Part shown: in pieces, positions 1 to 7,326 of the stretch
How the letters are laid out: each line of letters starts with the position of its first letter
How positions within the stretch are numbered: position 1 is the first letter of the stretch
The notes under the pieces: model-generated
The model's database searches: none
Told to the model about the DNA's origin: nothing
Seen by the model: only the letters and a program-made list of their open reading frames with translations
Position numbers and translations under genes: made by a program
From: an uncultured Pseudomonadota bacterium
GTDB lineage: Bacteria; Pseudomonadota; Gammaproteobacteria; Burkholderiales; Methylophilaceae
Direction of reading: 5' to 3'
DNA length: 42,579 nt
NCBI GenBank assembly: GCA_903876765.1
Contig: CAIRBH010000024.1
Span: forward strand, 1-42,579

Positions 1-255
1 AATAGGCATTTCACCGAAGCTGCCTTTAAGGGTTTTACCCATAAAGCCGTTGCGACTGTTGGCATTGCCTGCGGCACTATCCACATCTAGGTGATGACTG
101 AGTTCTGCTTGGAGCGCTCGCTCAACCACTTGTTTCATGAGTTGATTGGTGATTAAACTGAGGTCTTGTTCTGTTTTAACAAAGTTGGCAAGCTGTTCTA
201 CTAGCTCAGTAGGTAATTGCGGAAAGTCTTTTACAGACTTGTTGTTTGTGACCAT
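1..255 (-). CDS. IS256-family (Mutator-type) transposase, N-terminal fragment
   Basis: The first 85 codons of a transposase are visible, starting at ATG 255 with AAAGGAAA as ribosome binding site; the rest lies beyond the window edge. The peptide shows the family's N-terminal layout: a helical region (LITNQLMKQVVERALQAEL), then a stretch resembling the IS256 signature (HHLDVDSA, NANSRNGFMGKTLKGSFGE). IS256 transposases are DDE enzymes of about 400 residues. The catalytic residues would lie in the missing part, so activity cannot be judged. Confidence 0.85.
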   Translation of the reverse strand, partial: MVTNNKSVKDFPQLPTELVEQLANFVKTEQDLSLITNQLMKQVVERALQAELSHHLDVDSAAGNANSRNGFMGKTLKGSFGEMPI

Positions 256-315
256 GATAATTTCCTTTAAATGTCATTGGTAAAATATCATTTACACAGA
301 TTTTTTTACAGGCTC
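1..315 (-). mobile_element. IS256-family insertion sequence, one end (partial)
   Basis: The element runs off the left edge of the window. It consists of the 5' part of a Mutator-type transposase gene and about 60 bp of terminal sequence. Read on the minus strand, the end begins GAGCCTGTAAAAAAATCTG and continues with GTGTAAATGA, which looks like an IS256-family terminal inverted repeat. The outer boundary at about 315 is inferred from that motif. The other end and any target-site duplication lie outside the window. Confidence 0.75.
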
Positions 316-364
316 GGATTTTTTATTTTTAGCTCTGCAATGGCCTACTAAATAGTGGCTAAGC

Positions 365-417
365 TGGCTGATAGTTGATTTTGTACAAATCAGTGATTAA
401 CTAAACGCTATCAGCCA
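365..417. repeat. 10-bp inverted repeat at the 3' end of the GT4 gene
   Basis: TGGCTGATAG (365-374) is matched perfectly by CTATCAGCCA (408-417). A smaller stem, TGATTT/AAATCA, sits in the loop around 377-392. The right arm overlaps the glycosyltransferase stop codon. There is no U-tract, so it is only a weak terminator candidate; it could instead be a 3' stability hairpin. Confidence 0.5.
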
Positions 418-1652
418 TGATTTACCTTTGCTGACATCGGCTGATTTAGCTCAACCTGTTCATCGCCAGCATGGCCTAGCAGTTGTCCATAAAAATTTGC
501 CATGCGCTGCGCTTGAAATTTTGCCGTCCATTTTTCTAGGGCATAGAGCTTGGCTTGGCGGCCTAATTCCACGCTATGCTCAGGGTAGGTGAGTAGTTGC
601 TGCACTCTTTCGGCAAAATGCTGGGTATTATCCTGAGCTATCAAAGCACCTTTACCTTCAATTAAAATAGATGCTGTGCCTAATTCCGCTATGGCCACCA
701 CTGGCGTACTTTGCGCCATCGCCTCTAATATGACTAAGCCCTGCGTTTCACTCTTAGATGAAAACACAAATATATCGGCAGACGCATAGCAGGCATTAAG
801 TTCGGTATTTCTATCAAGGTAACCAATAAATTTAACATTGCGCTCTATATCTAGTGTTTTAGCAAGTTGATGCAAGTGTGCTTCAGCTGGACCTTCACCA
901 GTAACGACTAGTAAAACATTCGGTCGTTTTTCAATGAGACTTTTAGTCATTTCAAGTAAAAAATCTATATTTTTTTCAAACGCCACCCGACCGACATACA
1001 ACAACATAGGCCTATCTAAGGCAATGTCATATTTCAGCCTAAAAGCTTGTCCATCCGCCTCTTCAAAGCTACGTGCCTGCAAACCAGTGGGAATGACCTC
1101 GGCATTAACTTTTACACCATAGTTGCGTAGCACTGCCAGCATAGGCGCTGAAGGGGCAACAATGGCATCTACCGCATTGCATTGTCGCTTGGAGATCATT
1201 CTCGCTATGCCTTTTGCCAGCAATGTAGGCACCCAAGGCAAATAGTGATGTAGGTAGTCTTCAAAAAAGGTATGGTAAGTTTCTACACATGGGATATTCA
1301 ACTTAGCGGCCAATTTTAAGCCCAAGTAATGCGCCACAAAAGGCGTATGCACATGAATCATGTCATAGTTTTCATCTGCTAAGGCTGGCAATAACTTAAT
1401 CGCCTCGCCAAACTTAATCAATCTATCTTCTGGATCAAAATAAATACTATGCGCGGGGATGCGTTTAATCCAAGCCTCATCTTGGGTAGCCACCTGGTAA
1501 TCTGGCGCAATCAAATGCACTTCATGCCCAAGGCTTTGTAGCTGCTCGACAAATGTCCTGATTGAGGTTGATACGCCATTAATGCGCGGAAAATAAACAT
1601 CTGAGATAAACAGTATTTTTAAGGCTTGTGTGGTCATGGTTTGATTGCTCAT
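411..1652 (-). CDS. GT4-family glycosyltransferase, probable diacylglycerol glycosyltransferase type
   Basis: This 413-aa GT-B enzyme should transfer a sugar from a nucleotide-sugar donor, with retention of configuration. The N-terminal acceptor domain begins LKILFISDVYFPRINGVSTS (about 11-30). It contains an HTPF motif (102-105) and a YHTFFEDYLHHY stretch (126-137), which recalls the mono/diglucosyl-diacylglycerol synthase branch of GT4. The donor domain has VIPTG (187-190), GR.AFEKN (221-228) and the E-x7-E pair at E302 and E310. It is cytoplasmic or peripheral, with no membrane helix. The gene diverges from a zinc phospholipase C-like gene, and a Pho-box-like repeat lies upstream. ATG 1652 lacks a clear ribosome site; ATG at codon 6 is the alternative. 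Family is certain. Lipid acceptor is inferred, and a mannosyl or polysaccharide transferase remains possible. Confidence 0.8.
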   Translation of the reverse strand: MSNQTMTTQALKILFISDVYFPRINGVSTSIRTFVEQLQSLGHEVHLIAPDYQVATQDEAWIKRIPAHSIYFDPEDRLIKFGEAIKLLPALADENYDMIHVHTPFVAHYLGLKLAAKLNIPCVETYHTFFEDYLHHYLPWVPTLLAKGIARMISKRQCNAVDAIVAPSAPMLAVLRNYGVKVNAEVIPTGLQARSFEEADGQAFRLKYDIALDRPMLLYVGRVAFEKNIDFLLEMTKSLIEKRPNVLLVVTGEGPAEAHLHQLAKTLDIERNVKFIGYLDRNTELNACYASADIFVFSSKSETQGLVILEAMAQSTPVVAIAELGTASILIEGKGALIAQDNTQHFAERVQQLLTYPEHSVELGRQAKLYALEKWTAKFQAQRMANFYGQLLGHAGDEQVELNQPMSAKVNHG

Positions 1653-1704
1653 TATTACAGTAAACGACTAAGGATTTACTAAGTTAATTAGTGACTTAGC
1701 TGCA

Positions 1705-1738
1705 ACCTTAACGCCTGAATATGACACTTTAATGAAAG
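1705..1738 (-). promoter_or_regulatory. Pho-box-like direct repeat and -10 for the GT4 gene
   Basis: On the minus strand, CTTTCAT (1738-1732), a 4-base spacer TAAA and GTGTCAT (1727-1721) form a 7-4-7 direct repeat like the PhoB box (CTGTCAT, 4 bp, CTGTCAT). Ten bases downstream is TAAGGT (1710-1705), a possible -10. This is the geometry of PhoB-activated promoters, where the box replaces the -35. The leader to ATG 1652 would be about 45 nt. Confidence 0.6.
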
Positions 1739-1750
1739 TAACCTTAAAAA

Positions 1751-1790
1751 TTGTCATTAAACCATCATGGTTTTGTCACGATTTTTTCAT
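1751..1790 (+). promoter_or_regulatory. Four-unit Pho-box-like array upstream of the phospholipase gene
   Basis: Four 7-mers recur with an exact 11-bp period: TTGTCAT (1751), CCATCAT (1762), TTGTCAC (1773) and TTTTCAT (1784), with 4-bp AT-rich spacers. This matches two tandem PhoB boxes, as upstream of strongly phosphate-regulated genes. The array ends 23 bp before ATG 1814, so transcription must start very close to the start codon. I see no convincing -10 at the usual 10-bp distance; TATGTT at 1806 is the nearest candidate. Confidence 0.65.
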
Positions 1791-1813
1791 GCGCATAGCT
1801 CAAATTATGTTTT

Positions 1814-2665
1814 ATGAAATTACCGTGCTTAATAAAGAAGTTTTACTGGTGGCTGCCATTTTGCCTATACTCGCTAGATGCCAACGCTTGGGGCTTAGTC
1901 ACACATTTATATTTTGCCCAATCCTTGCTTTGGGCGATGCCTTTGCTAGATCCGCGTTTGCAAAATATCATTAAACGCTTTCCTGAATTGGTCATGGCTG
2001 GTGCTTGCCTACCAGATTTAGCCATTGTCAGTCACCGCTTTCGTCATACTCATCTGTGGGAAAATGCCCATCAACTGATGTTATCAGCCAAAACCGATGA
2101 AGAAACCGCCATTGCCATAGGCTATGTGAGTCATTTATATGTAGATGTGATTGCCCATAACCATTTTGTCCCTGCACATGAGGCCAAATGGTTCAAAAAT
2201 GCCGTACTGACGCATATCACCTCTGAATGGGCGATGGATGGGCATTTAGCGCCGATTATCAATACTACACCAGGCTACTTGCTGACTCAGCACCAAGCGA
2301 CGATTAGCCAGTTTATCTCTGTTCAGTTTAGGTGCTCTGAAACCGCGACTAATATTGCCTTAAAGCGCCTAGCTTTTTGGGATAGCCTATTGCGCTTAGT
2401 GAGATTACCGCAGGTCATTTACAAAACTGTCGCCCTGCTAGACAAGCGGGTGTTTAAACACTTTGTTTACTACCTAGCAAAAACACAACTGGCAATTGCA
2501 GATATCGGCCTAGTACTCAATGGTGATCGCCCATTATTAGAGCCTGAATTGAAAAATTTAAGTATGGAACAATTAGATCACTGGCGCGAGCAATGCTTAA
2601 AGCATTTACATATCATGCACCCAGAGCCGGTTCAATACTTCCCTGCCAGCCCAATGAACGCTTAA
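1814..2665 (+). CDS. Secreted zinc-dependent phospholipase C-fold protein
   Basis: This 283-aa protein resembles the zinc-dependent phospholipase C/S1-P1 nuclease fold (PF00882 type). Residues 1-25 look like a signal peptide ending A-N-A, so the mature protein would begin with Trp26. In Bacillus cereus phospholipase C the mature N-terminal Trp binds zinc. Candidate equivalents of the other ligands are present in order: H31, D68, a His cluster at H74/H78/H80, H86, H107-x3-D111, H115/H117, and H134-x3-E138. Expected activity is release of the phosphorylated head group from a phospholipid, leaving diacylglycerol, in the periplasm or at the cell surface. It diverges from the GT4 gene and follows the Pho-box array. 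No ribosome site is visible before ATG 1814, but this start gives a complete signal peptide. Fold is likely; substrate is inferred. Confidence 0.75.
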   Translation: MKLPCLIKKFYWWLPFCLYSLDANAWGLVTHLYFAQSLLWAMPLLDPRLQNIIKRFPELVMAGACLPDLAIVSHRFRHTHLWENAHQLMLSAKTDEETAIAIGYVSHLYVDVIAHNHFVPAHEAKWFKNAVLTHITSEWAMDGHLAPIINTTPGYLLTQHQATISQFISVQFRCSETATNIALKRLAFWDSLLRLVRLPQVIYKTVALLDKRVFKHFVYYLAKTQLAIADIGLVLNGDRPLLEPELKNLSMEQLDHWREQCLKHLHIMHPEPVQYFPASPMNA

Positions 2666-2794
2666 ATTACTCAATGGCCTAATGCTAAGTAGTGGTTTTT
2701 TAGGAGCGATTTGCGTCATGGCCGACACATCATCGATGTATGTCCGCGATATCGTCCAACATTGCAAATAAGCTTACGACGGCAATATTGACTT

Positions 2795-3427
2795 TTAATC
2801 TTTAATTGGGTTTTTGCCGAGCTTTCTTTGCAAGGTACGTCTATGCATATTTAAGCTACGTGCCGTGGCGGATATATTGCCATCATGCTCGGTTAATACG
2901 CGCTGAATATGCTCCCATTCCAGCCTGTCTATCGACAGTGGATTGACCGCTAACTCTACCTCGCTATTACCCGTTTTTTTACCAAATGCCGCCACTATCT
3001 CGTCCGCATCCACTGGCTTAGCCAAGTAATGCGTAGCACCTAACTTAATCGCCTCTATCGCCGTGGTAATACTGGCAAAGCCAGTCAGCACCACAATATG
3101 CGTACCAGCTTGCAAGCTACTGAGTTGGCGAACTAATACCAGCCCTGAATTACCCGCCATTTTTAAATCCACCAGTGCGTATTCTGGCGTTTCTTGTTGG
3201 GCGATTGCAAAGGCACTTTCAGCGCTAGTCGCCGTCGTCACTAAAAAGCCACGCTTAGTCATGGCAGGTGCTAGCACGCTCAAAAAATCTACATCGTCAT
3301 CGACTAAAAGTAACGTAGGTTTTTCGTCAGCAATCGAAGTGCCATCTGTTTTAGGGACAGTACTAGCATTTTTAGTGAGTGTCCTAGGTGTTTTAGGGAT
3401 GTTCATAGGTTTTTTAGGAATGCTCAT
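2795..3427 (-). CDS. regA: Redox response regulator, RegA/PrrA/ActR/RoxR family
   Basis: This 210-aa protein is a two-component regulator. The receiver domain (about 37-155) has the acidic pocket DDD at 43-45, the phospho-acceptor D87 (in VDLKM) and the lysine of YLAKP. The C-terminal Fis-type helix-turn-helix reads NISATARSLNMHRRTLQRKL, a near-invariant signature of RegA/PrrA regulators, which control respiratory oxidases and other redox genes. The start overlaps the end of regB by 4 bp (ATGA), indicating translational coupling. Compared with the usual length of about 185 residues it has roughly 30 extra N-terminal residues rich in PK(T/K)P; Met8 is an alternative start. Candidate RegA sites lie upstream of regB at 4807-4836. 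Confidence 0.93.
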   Translation of the reverse strand: MSIPKKPMNIPKTPRTLTKNASTVPKTDGTSIADEKPTLLLVDDDVDFLSVLAPAMTKRGFLVTTATSAESAFAIAQQETPEYALVDLKMAGNSGLVLVRQLSSLQAGTHIVVLTGFASITTAIEAIKLGATHYLAKPVDADEIVAAFGKKTGNSEVELAVNPLSIDRLEWEHIQRVLTEHDGNISATARSLNMHRRTLQRKLGKNPIKD

Positions 3428-4728
3428 AGTGCAAGCTTTAATTTATCTAATGGCAGTTTTACCATAGTCAGCACGCCACCTGCCGCATGATTATTCAGAC
3501 TCAATTCACCCTCATAACGCGCCAAAGTGGTTTGCGTTAAATAGACCCCCAGCCCCATGCCTCCATCATTTTTTGAGGTAAAAAATGGTGTGCCTAATTT
3601 TCGCTTAGTTTCTGCAGTTAAACCTGGGCCGAAATCTCGTATCTGTATGGTGAGTATTTTTTCAGTCCAATTCGCTTCAAATATAACACGTGCTGGCGAT
3701 GCATCTGCGGCATTGTCTAGCAAATTTAATATCGCCTGAGTGAGCGTTCTATCTAGCAAAATAATGGGGCCTACTGCCATGCTAGGCATATTTACCACTA
3801 GCTCAGTGGCAGGTCTAGTATCGCGCCAGCGCTGTATCGCCTCTAGTAAAAATTCTCCTATGGGCAAGCCTTGCCCTGCATCCGCTCTGGTTTGTCCAGC
3901 GTTGCGCGTGATAGAAGATAAAATTTCTTTGCAACGAGACACTTGTTTTTGCAGTATCTCAAGTTGCTTTAACAATGCAGGTTGGTTTGTATATTCTTGG
4001 CTGAGCTCTTTGCTGACCACCGCCATGGTGGCCAGCGGCGTACCTAGCTCATGCGCGGCACTGGTGGCCAATGTTGCTAAGGCTAGCATGCGCTCACTTT
4101 CTAAGGCTTGCTCACGCACGGCAGCAATGGTTTTATCGTAATCTCGTAAGTTTTGGCCTATGCGTGCAATAAAAATGGCCACAATCACCGAACTCACGAC
4201 AAAGCCTATCCACATCCCCACTAAATGAATATCTAATTGCACACTCCCTTGGCCATCCATACGCGTATGTAAATGTAAATGAGAAAGCGGCACATGGTAA
4301 AACATCAGCAAGGTATAACAAGTGATGCTTAAACTCGCAATTAACCAAGCGTAAGCAGCCCTCAAAGCCACAGCCGCGACTGTTATCGGCAGTAAGTACA
4401 TCCAAATAAATGGATTGCTGTAACCGCCGCTAAAATAAAAAAGCACAGAAAGCGCGGTAATATCCCCTAACAACTGAAGCAATAATTCACGTTGCGTAAT
4501 TGCTTGGTTAGTTTGCTGGGTGTGCTTGAGTCGCCACCATGCCACTAAATTCAATAAGCCTAATGCCAAAATAGCCAGTGACAAAGGCAACACAGGCAAA
4601 GGCACTGAGGCTTGGCGCAAAATAAACATCACCAAACTTAAACAGACCATCACCACACTGCGTAGCATGATTAAACGCTGCATATTTAAGCGTGCGGCAT
4701 TAAAAAGTGAAGGCTGATTGGCTAGCAT
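3424..4728 (-). CDS. regB: Redox sensor histidine kinase, RegB/PrrB/RoxS family
   Basis: This 434-aa inner-membrane kinase has about six N-terminal transmembrane helices (20-190). They contain the GGYSNPF heptad (101-107), matching the GGxxNPF ubiquinone-sensing motif of RegB. The H-box AAHELGTPLATMAVV gives the phospho-acceptor H226. C266 in QVSRCKEIL corresponds to the redox-active cysteine of RegB. The C-terminal ATPase domain has an N-box (LNLLDNAADASP) and G-boxes (DFGPGL, GGMGLGVYL). It phosphorylates RegA according to quinone and oxygen state. On the minus strand a -10 (TATAAT, 4772-4767) lies upstream, with RegA-like boxes beyond it, suggesting autoregulation. Confidence 0.93.
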   Translation of the reverse strand: MLANQPSLFNAARLNMQRLIMLRSVVMVCLSLVMFILRQASVPLPVLPLSLAILALGLLNLVAWWRLKHTQQTNQAITQRELLLQLLGDITALSVLFYFSGGYSNPFIWMYLLPITVAAVALRAAYAWLIASLSITCYTLLMFYHVPLSHLHLHTRMDGQGSVQLDIHLVGMWIGFVVSSVIVAIFIARIGQNLRDYDKTIAAVREQALESERMLALATLATSAAHELGTPLATMAVVSKELSQEYTNQPALLKQLEILQKQVSRCKEILSSITRNAGQTRADAGQGLPIGEFLLEAIQRWRDTRPATELVVNMPSMAVGPIILLDRTLTQAILNLLDNAADASPARVIFEANWTEKILTIQIRDFGPGLTAETKRKLGTPFFTSKNDGGMGLGVYLTQTTLARYEGELSLNNHAAGGVLTMVKLPLDKLKLAL

Positions 4729-4806
4729 GGCATAAATTTTATAATGATCGCTGACGATGAGCGGCTATTATAAAGCCTAAGCTAACATTAATATGCATTG
4801 CCGCCT

Positions 4807-4836
4807 GCGACATATTGTCGCGCGGCAATATGCCAC
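4807..4836. promoter_or_regulatory. Tandem RegA/PrrA-type operator between regB and the TonB receptor gene
   Basis: GCGACATATTGTCGC (4807-4821) is a near-palindrome that fits the RegR/PrrA consensus GNGRCRTTNNGNCGC with one mismatch. A second copy, GCGGCAATATGCCAC (4822-4836), abuts it with two mismatches, and a half site GCCGC lies at 4800-4804. On one side is the regB -10 (ATTATA on the plus strand, 4767-4772). On the other is a possible receptor promoter, TTCCGT (4838) - 17 bp - TAAAAT (4861). The location next to regBA supports recognition by its own regulator. Confidence 0.6.
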
Positions 4837-4897
4837 ATTCCGTTGGCGTAATTTTTCAAATAAAATCCTGCTGATCTAATAATAGTAGGCATCCACA

Positions 4898-7231
4898 ATG
4901 AATCTAACAAAACCATTTGCTATAGCCACTTTTACCATAACACTTTGGCTATTCTTATATTCAGCATACGCCCAGGCGGAACATGATATTAGTTTAGACA
5001 ATATTGAGGTGCGGGCACCTATGCTAGACAGCCGCATCCTAAAACACCCCGCTACTGTAGAAACTTCTGATAGGCAGCAAATCTCAGAAAACATCAACGC
5101 GGCCACGGTAGCGCAAACCCTTAAATACCTGCCCAGCATACAAGTACGCGAACGCTTTATTGGCGACCGTAATGGCATTATTGCCACGCGCACAGCGGGA
5201 ACATTATCGAGCGCACAAAGCATGCTGTATGCAGATGGTGTATTGCTCTCCAACCTGTTAGGCAATTCTTATGGTTATCCGCCCAAATGGGGCCTGATCA
5301 CGCCAGAAGAGGTAGAAAGCATCAGCATGATGTATGGTCCATTTTCAGCGCTTTATGCAGGCAACTCCTTTGGCGGTGTGATGAGCATACACACGCGTAT
5401 GCCAGAAAAATTTGAAAGCCATGCCAGCACGCAGACCTTCATGCAGAATTTTGACTTGTATGGCACGCATGAAAATTATACTGGTCAGCACTACACCGCA
5501 TCTATAGGCAATAAAGTGCATGATGTTGCCTTTTGGCTAGGCGTCGATCGCTTAGAAAATAAAGGTCAGCCCATGAGTTTCTCGACCAAAACGCTGTCAG
5601 CGACTGCATCTACAACAAACGTGGTGACAGGTGCTTACCAAGATAAAGATGCTACCAATAACGACCGCATTATTTTTGGTGGCTACAGCATAGAAGACGT
5701 CAAGCAAACCAATGTAAAACTTAAAGCCACTTATGATATTACCCCACAAATTAAAGCCGCTTACACCATAGGCCTGTGGGATATGAATAGCAGCACAGAT
5801 GCGCAAAGTTATATTAAAGACACTACTACTGGCGCTGCCGTTTACAACAATAAAGTCAGTTTTAATGGCAAACAATATAGCGTATCTGGCTTAAGCCCTA
5901 GCGAGGCTGAAGCCTTACACATTATGCAGGCATTAGACATCAAGTCTGACAATCACAGCTTTTTTGATTGGGAGTTGACCTTGTCGGATTACAACTATCA
6001 AACAGACAAAAATAGCAGCGCTACTGCGGTATCATCCACAGCTGACAATGATCTAGGTAACCCATATAAGACCAAGATAGGGGCCATCACAGACATGAGT
6101 GGCACGGGCTGGCTGGCATTCGATGCACGGACGACTTTTTACCCAAAAAAACATACCTTGGATATAGGCTACCATATTGACCAATATGCATTGCGCAGTG
6201 TGGTAAATAATACGACGGATTGGACTACTGGGGTTAAAGGTCCGCTGGCCTCAGCGGCGCGTGGCGACACGCAAACACAAGCGTTCTATTTACAAGACAA
6301 GTGGCAGTTGGATGATCAATGGGCTTTGACCTTGGGCGGCCGTGCAGAGCATTGGCAGGCCAGCAATGGGCAAAATCAAACCTCCAGTAGCAGTAGCTCA
6401 ATTAGAGAATATGCCAACAGATCAGAAACTAAGTTTTCACCCAAGCTATCATTAAGTTTTGAACCGCAACCTGCTTGGGGCTTTCGCGCTTCTTTTGGGC
6501 AGGCCTATCGCTTTCCAACAGTGGCTGAGATATTTCAATTACTCACCGACGCTAGCTCGACGGATTATGTAAGCAGCAACCCAAACTTAAAGCCTGAACA
6601 AGTGCTGGCTGGTGAGTTAACCGCTGAGCGCCGATTTGACAACGGTTTATTGCGTGCCAGCCTATTTCATGAAAATAAATACGACGCCTTGATTTCTCAG
6701 ACGCTGACCCAAAATAGCGTTATTCCATACAGCGACGGCATTTGTAGCAATGCCAGCGGTTGTAGTTTTATCCAGAATGTAGACCATATCCGCACGCGTG
6801 GACTAGAGATTTCGGCACAGTGGCAAAATCTATGGCTGCATGGCTTAGATTTGCAAGGCAGCGCCACTTTTACCGATGCCGAAATATTGGCTAATGAAAA
6901 TGCGCCAACTACTGTAGGCAACAAACCGACACGTATTCCCAAGGACATGTTCAAGCTGGTGACTACCTATCATCAAGGTAGTCATTTAAGCTACAGTCTT
7001 GCTGCACGTTATAGCGGGCGGCAATATACCACGCTGACCAATACCGACATAAACCCAGATACCTATGGCGGCGCAAGTAAGTTTTTTGTGATGGACGCTA
7101 AAGTGAATTATAAATTTGCTGATAGATTTACCGCGAGCGTGGGTATAGACAACCTCAATAATTACAAGTCATTCGTGGCCCACCCCTACCCGCAGCGCAC
7201 CACTTATTTACAGGCAAAGTTTGATTATTAA
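4898..7231 (+). CDS. TonB-dependent outer-membrane receptor
   Basis: This 777-aa protein is a gated outer-membrane porin driven by TonB-ExbBD. A signal peptide occupies about 1-27 (cleavage near AYAQA). The mature N-terminus carries a TonB-box-like NIEVRAP. The plug domain follows (about 45-165), with YADGVLLSN and the typical ending YGPFSALYAGNSFGGVMSIHT. The rest is a 22-strand-type barrel ending in Tyr (QAKFDY), including PNLKPEQ and a loop with two Cys near 614-621 (CSNASGC). Substrate cannot be read from sequence. Its partner gene encodes a Cys/His-rich secreted propeller, and the cluster continues with cbb3-oxidase copper genes, so copper or a copper chelate is my inference. RegA-like boxes lie directly upstream. 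No cobalamin riboswitch is seen. Confidence 0.88.
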   Translation: MNLTKPFAIATFTITLWLFLYSAYAQAEHDISLDNIEVRAPMLDSRILKHPATVETSDRQQISENINAATVAQTLKYLPSIQVRERFIGDRNGIIATRTAGTLSSAQSMLYADGVLLSNLLGNSYGYPPKWGLITPEEVESISMMYGPFSALYAGNSFGGVMSIHTRMPEKFESHASTQTFMQNFDLYGTHENYTGQHYTASIGNKVHDVAFWLGVDRLENKGQPMSFSTKTLSATASTTNVVTGAYQDKDATNNDRIIFGGYSIEDVKQTNVKLKATYDITPQIKAAYTIGLWDMNSSTDAQSYIKDTTTGAAVYNNKVSFNGKQYSVSGLSPSEAEALHIMQALDIKSDNHSFFDWELTLSDYNYQTDKNSSATAVSSTADNDLGNPYKTKIGAITDMSGTGWLAFDARTTFYPKKHTLDIGYHIDQYALRSVVNNTTDWTTGVKGPLASAARGDTQTQAFYLQDKWQLDDQWALTLGGRAEHWQASNGQNQTSSSSSSIREYANRSETKFSPKLSLSFEPQPAWGFRASFGQAYRFPTVAEIFQLLTDASSTDYVSSNPNLKPEQVLAGELTAERRFDNGLLRASLFHENKYDALISQTLTQNSVIPYSDGICSNASGCSFIQNVDHIRTRGLEISAQWQNLWLHGLDLQGSATFTDAEILANENAPTTVGNKPTRIPKDMFKLVTTYHQGSHLSYSLAARYSGRQYTTLTNTDINPDTYGGASKFFVMDAKVNYKFADRFTASVGIDNLNNYKSFVAHPYPQRTTYLQAKFDY

Positions 7232-7326
7232 TTGTAAGAAAATGCCAGTGATGTGCATTAGAATGACTGATAGATTTTAGCCATATCGGCTCAAAGCCGG
7301 GCCTCAACGAATAAGGGTTTTTTAAC

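Noticed and set aside
1732..1974. Plus-strand frame starting ATG 1732
   Set aside because: It overlaps the Pho-box array and the better-supported phospholipase frame and shows no recognisable protein features.
2666..2794. RegA-type sites between the phospholipase gene and regA
   Set aside because: CG-rich words such as GCGTC and GACGG occur, but none aligns with the 15-bp consensus at the right spacing, and the gap lies between convergent genes.
4133..4405. Minus-strand frame of 90 codons inside regB
   Set aside because: It is in another frame of a fully conserved histidine kinase gene.
4729..4897. Cobalamin riboswitch upstream of the TonB receptor
   Set aside because: The 169-bp region holds RegA-like boxes and short promoter elements. 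No B12-box or extended structure is seen.
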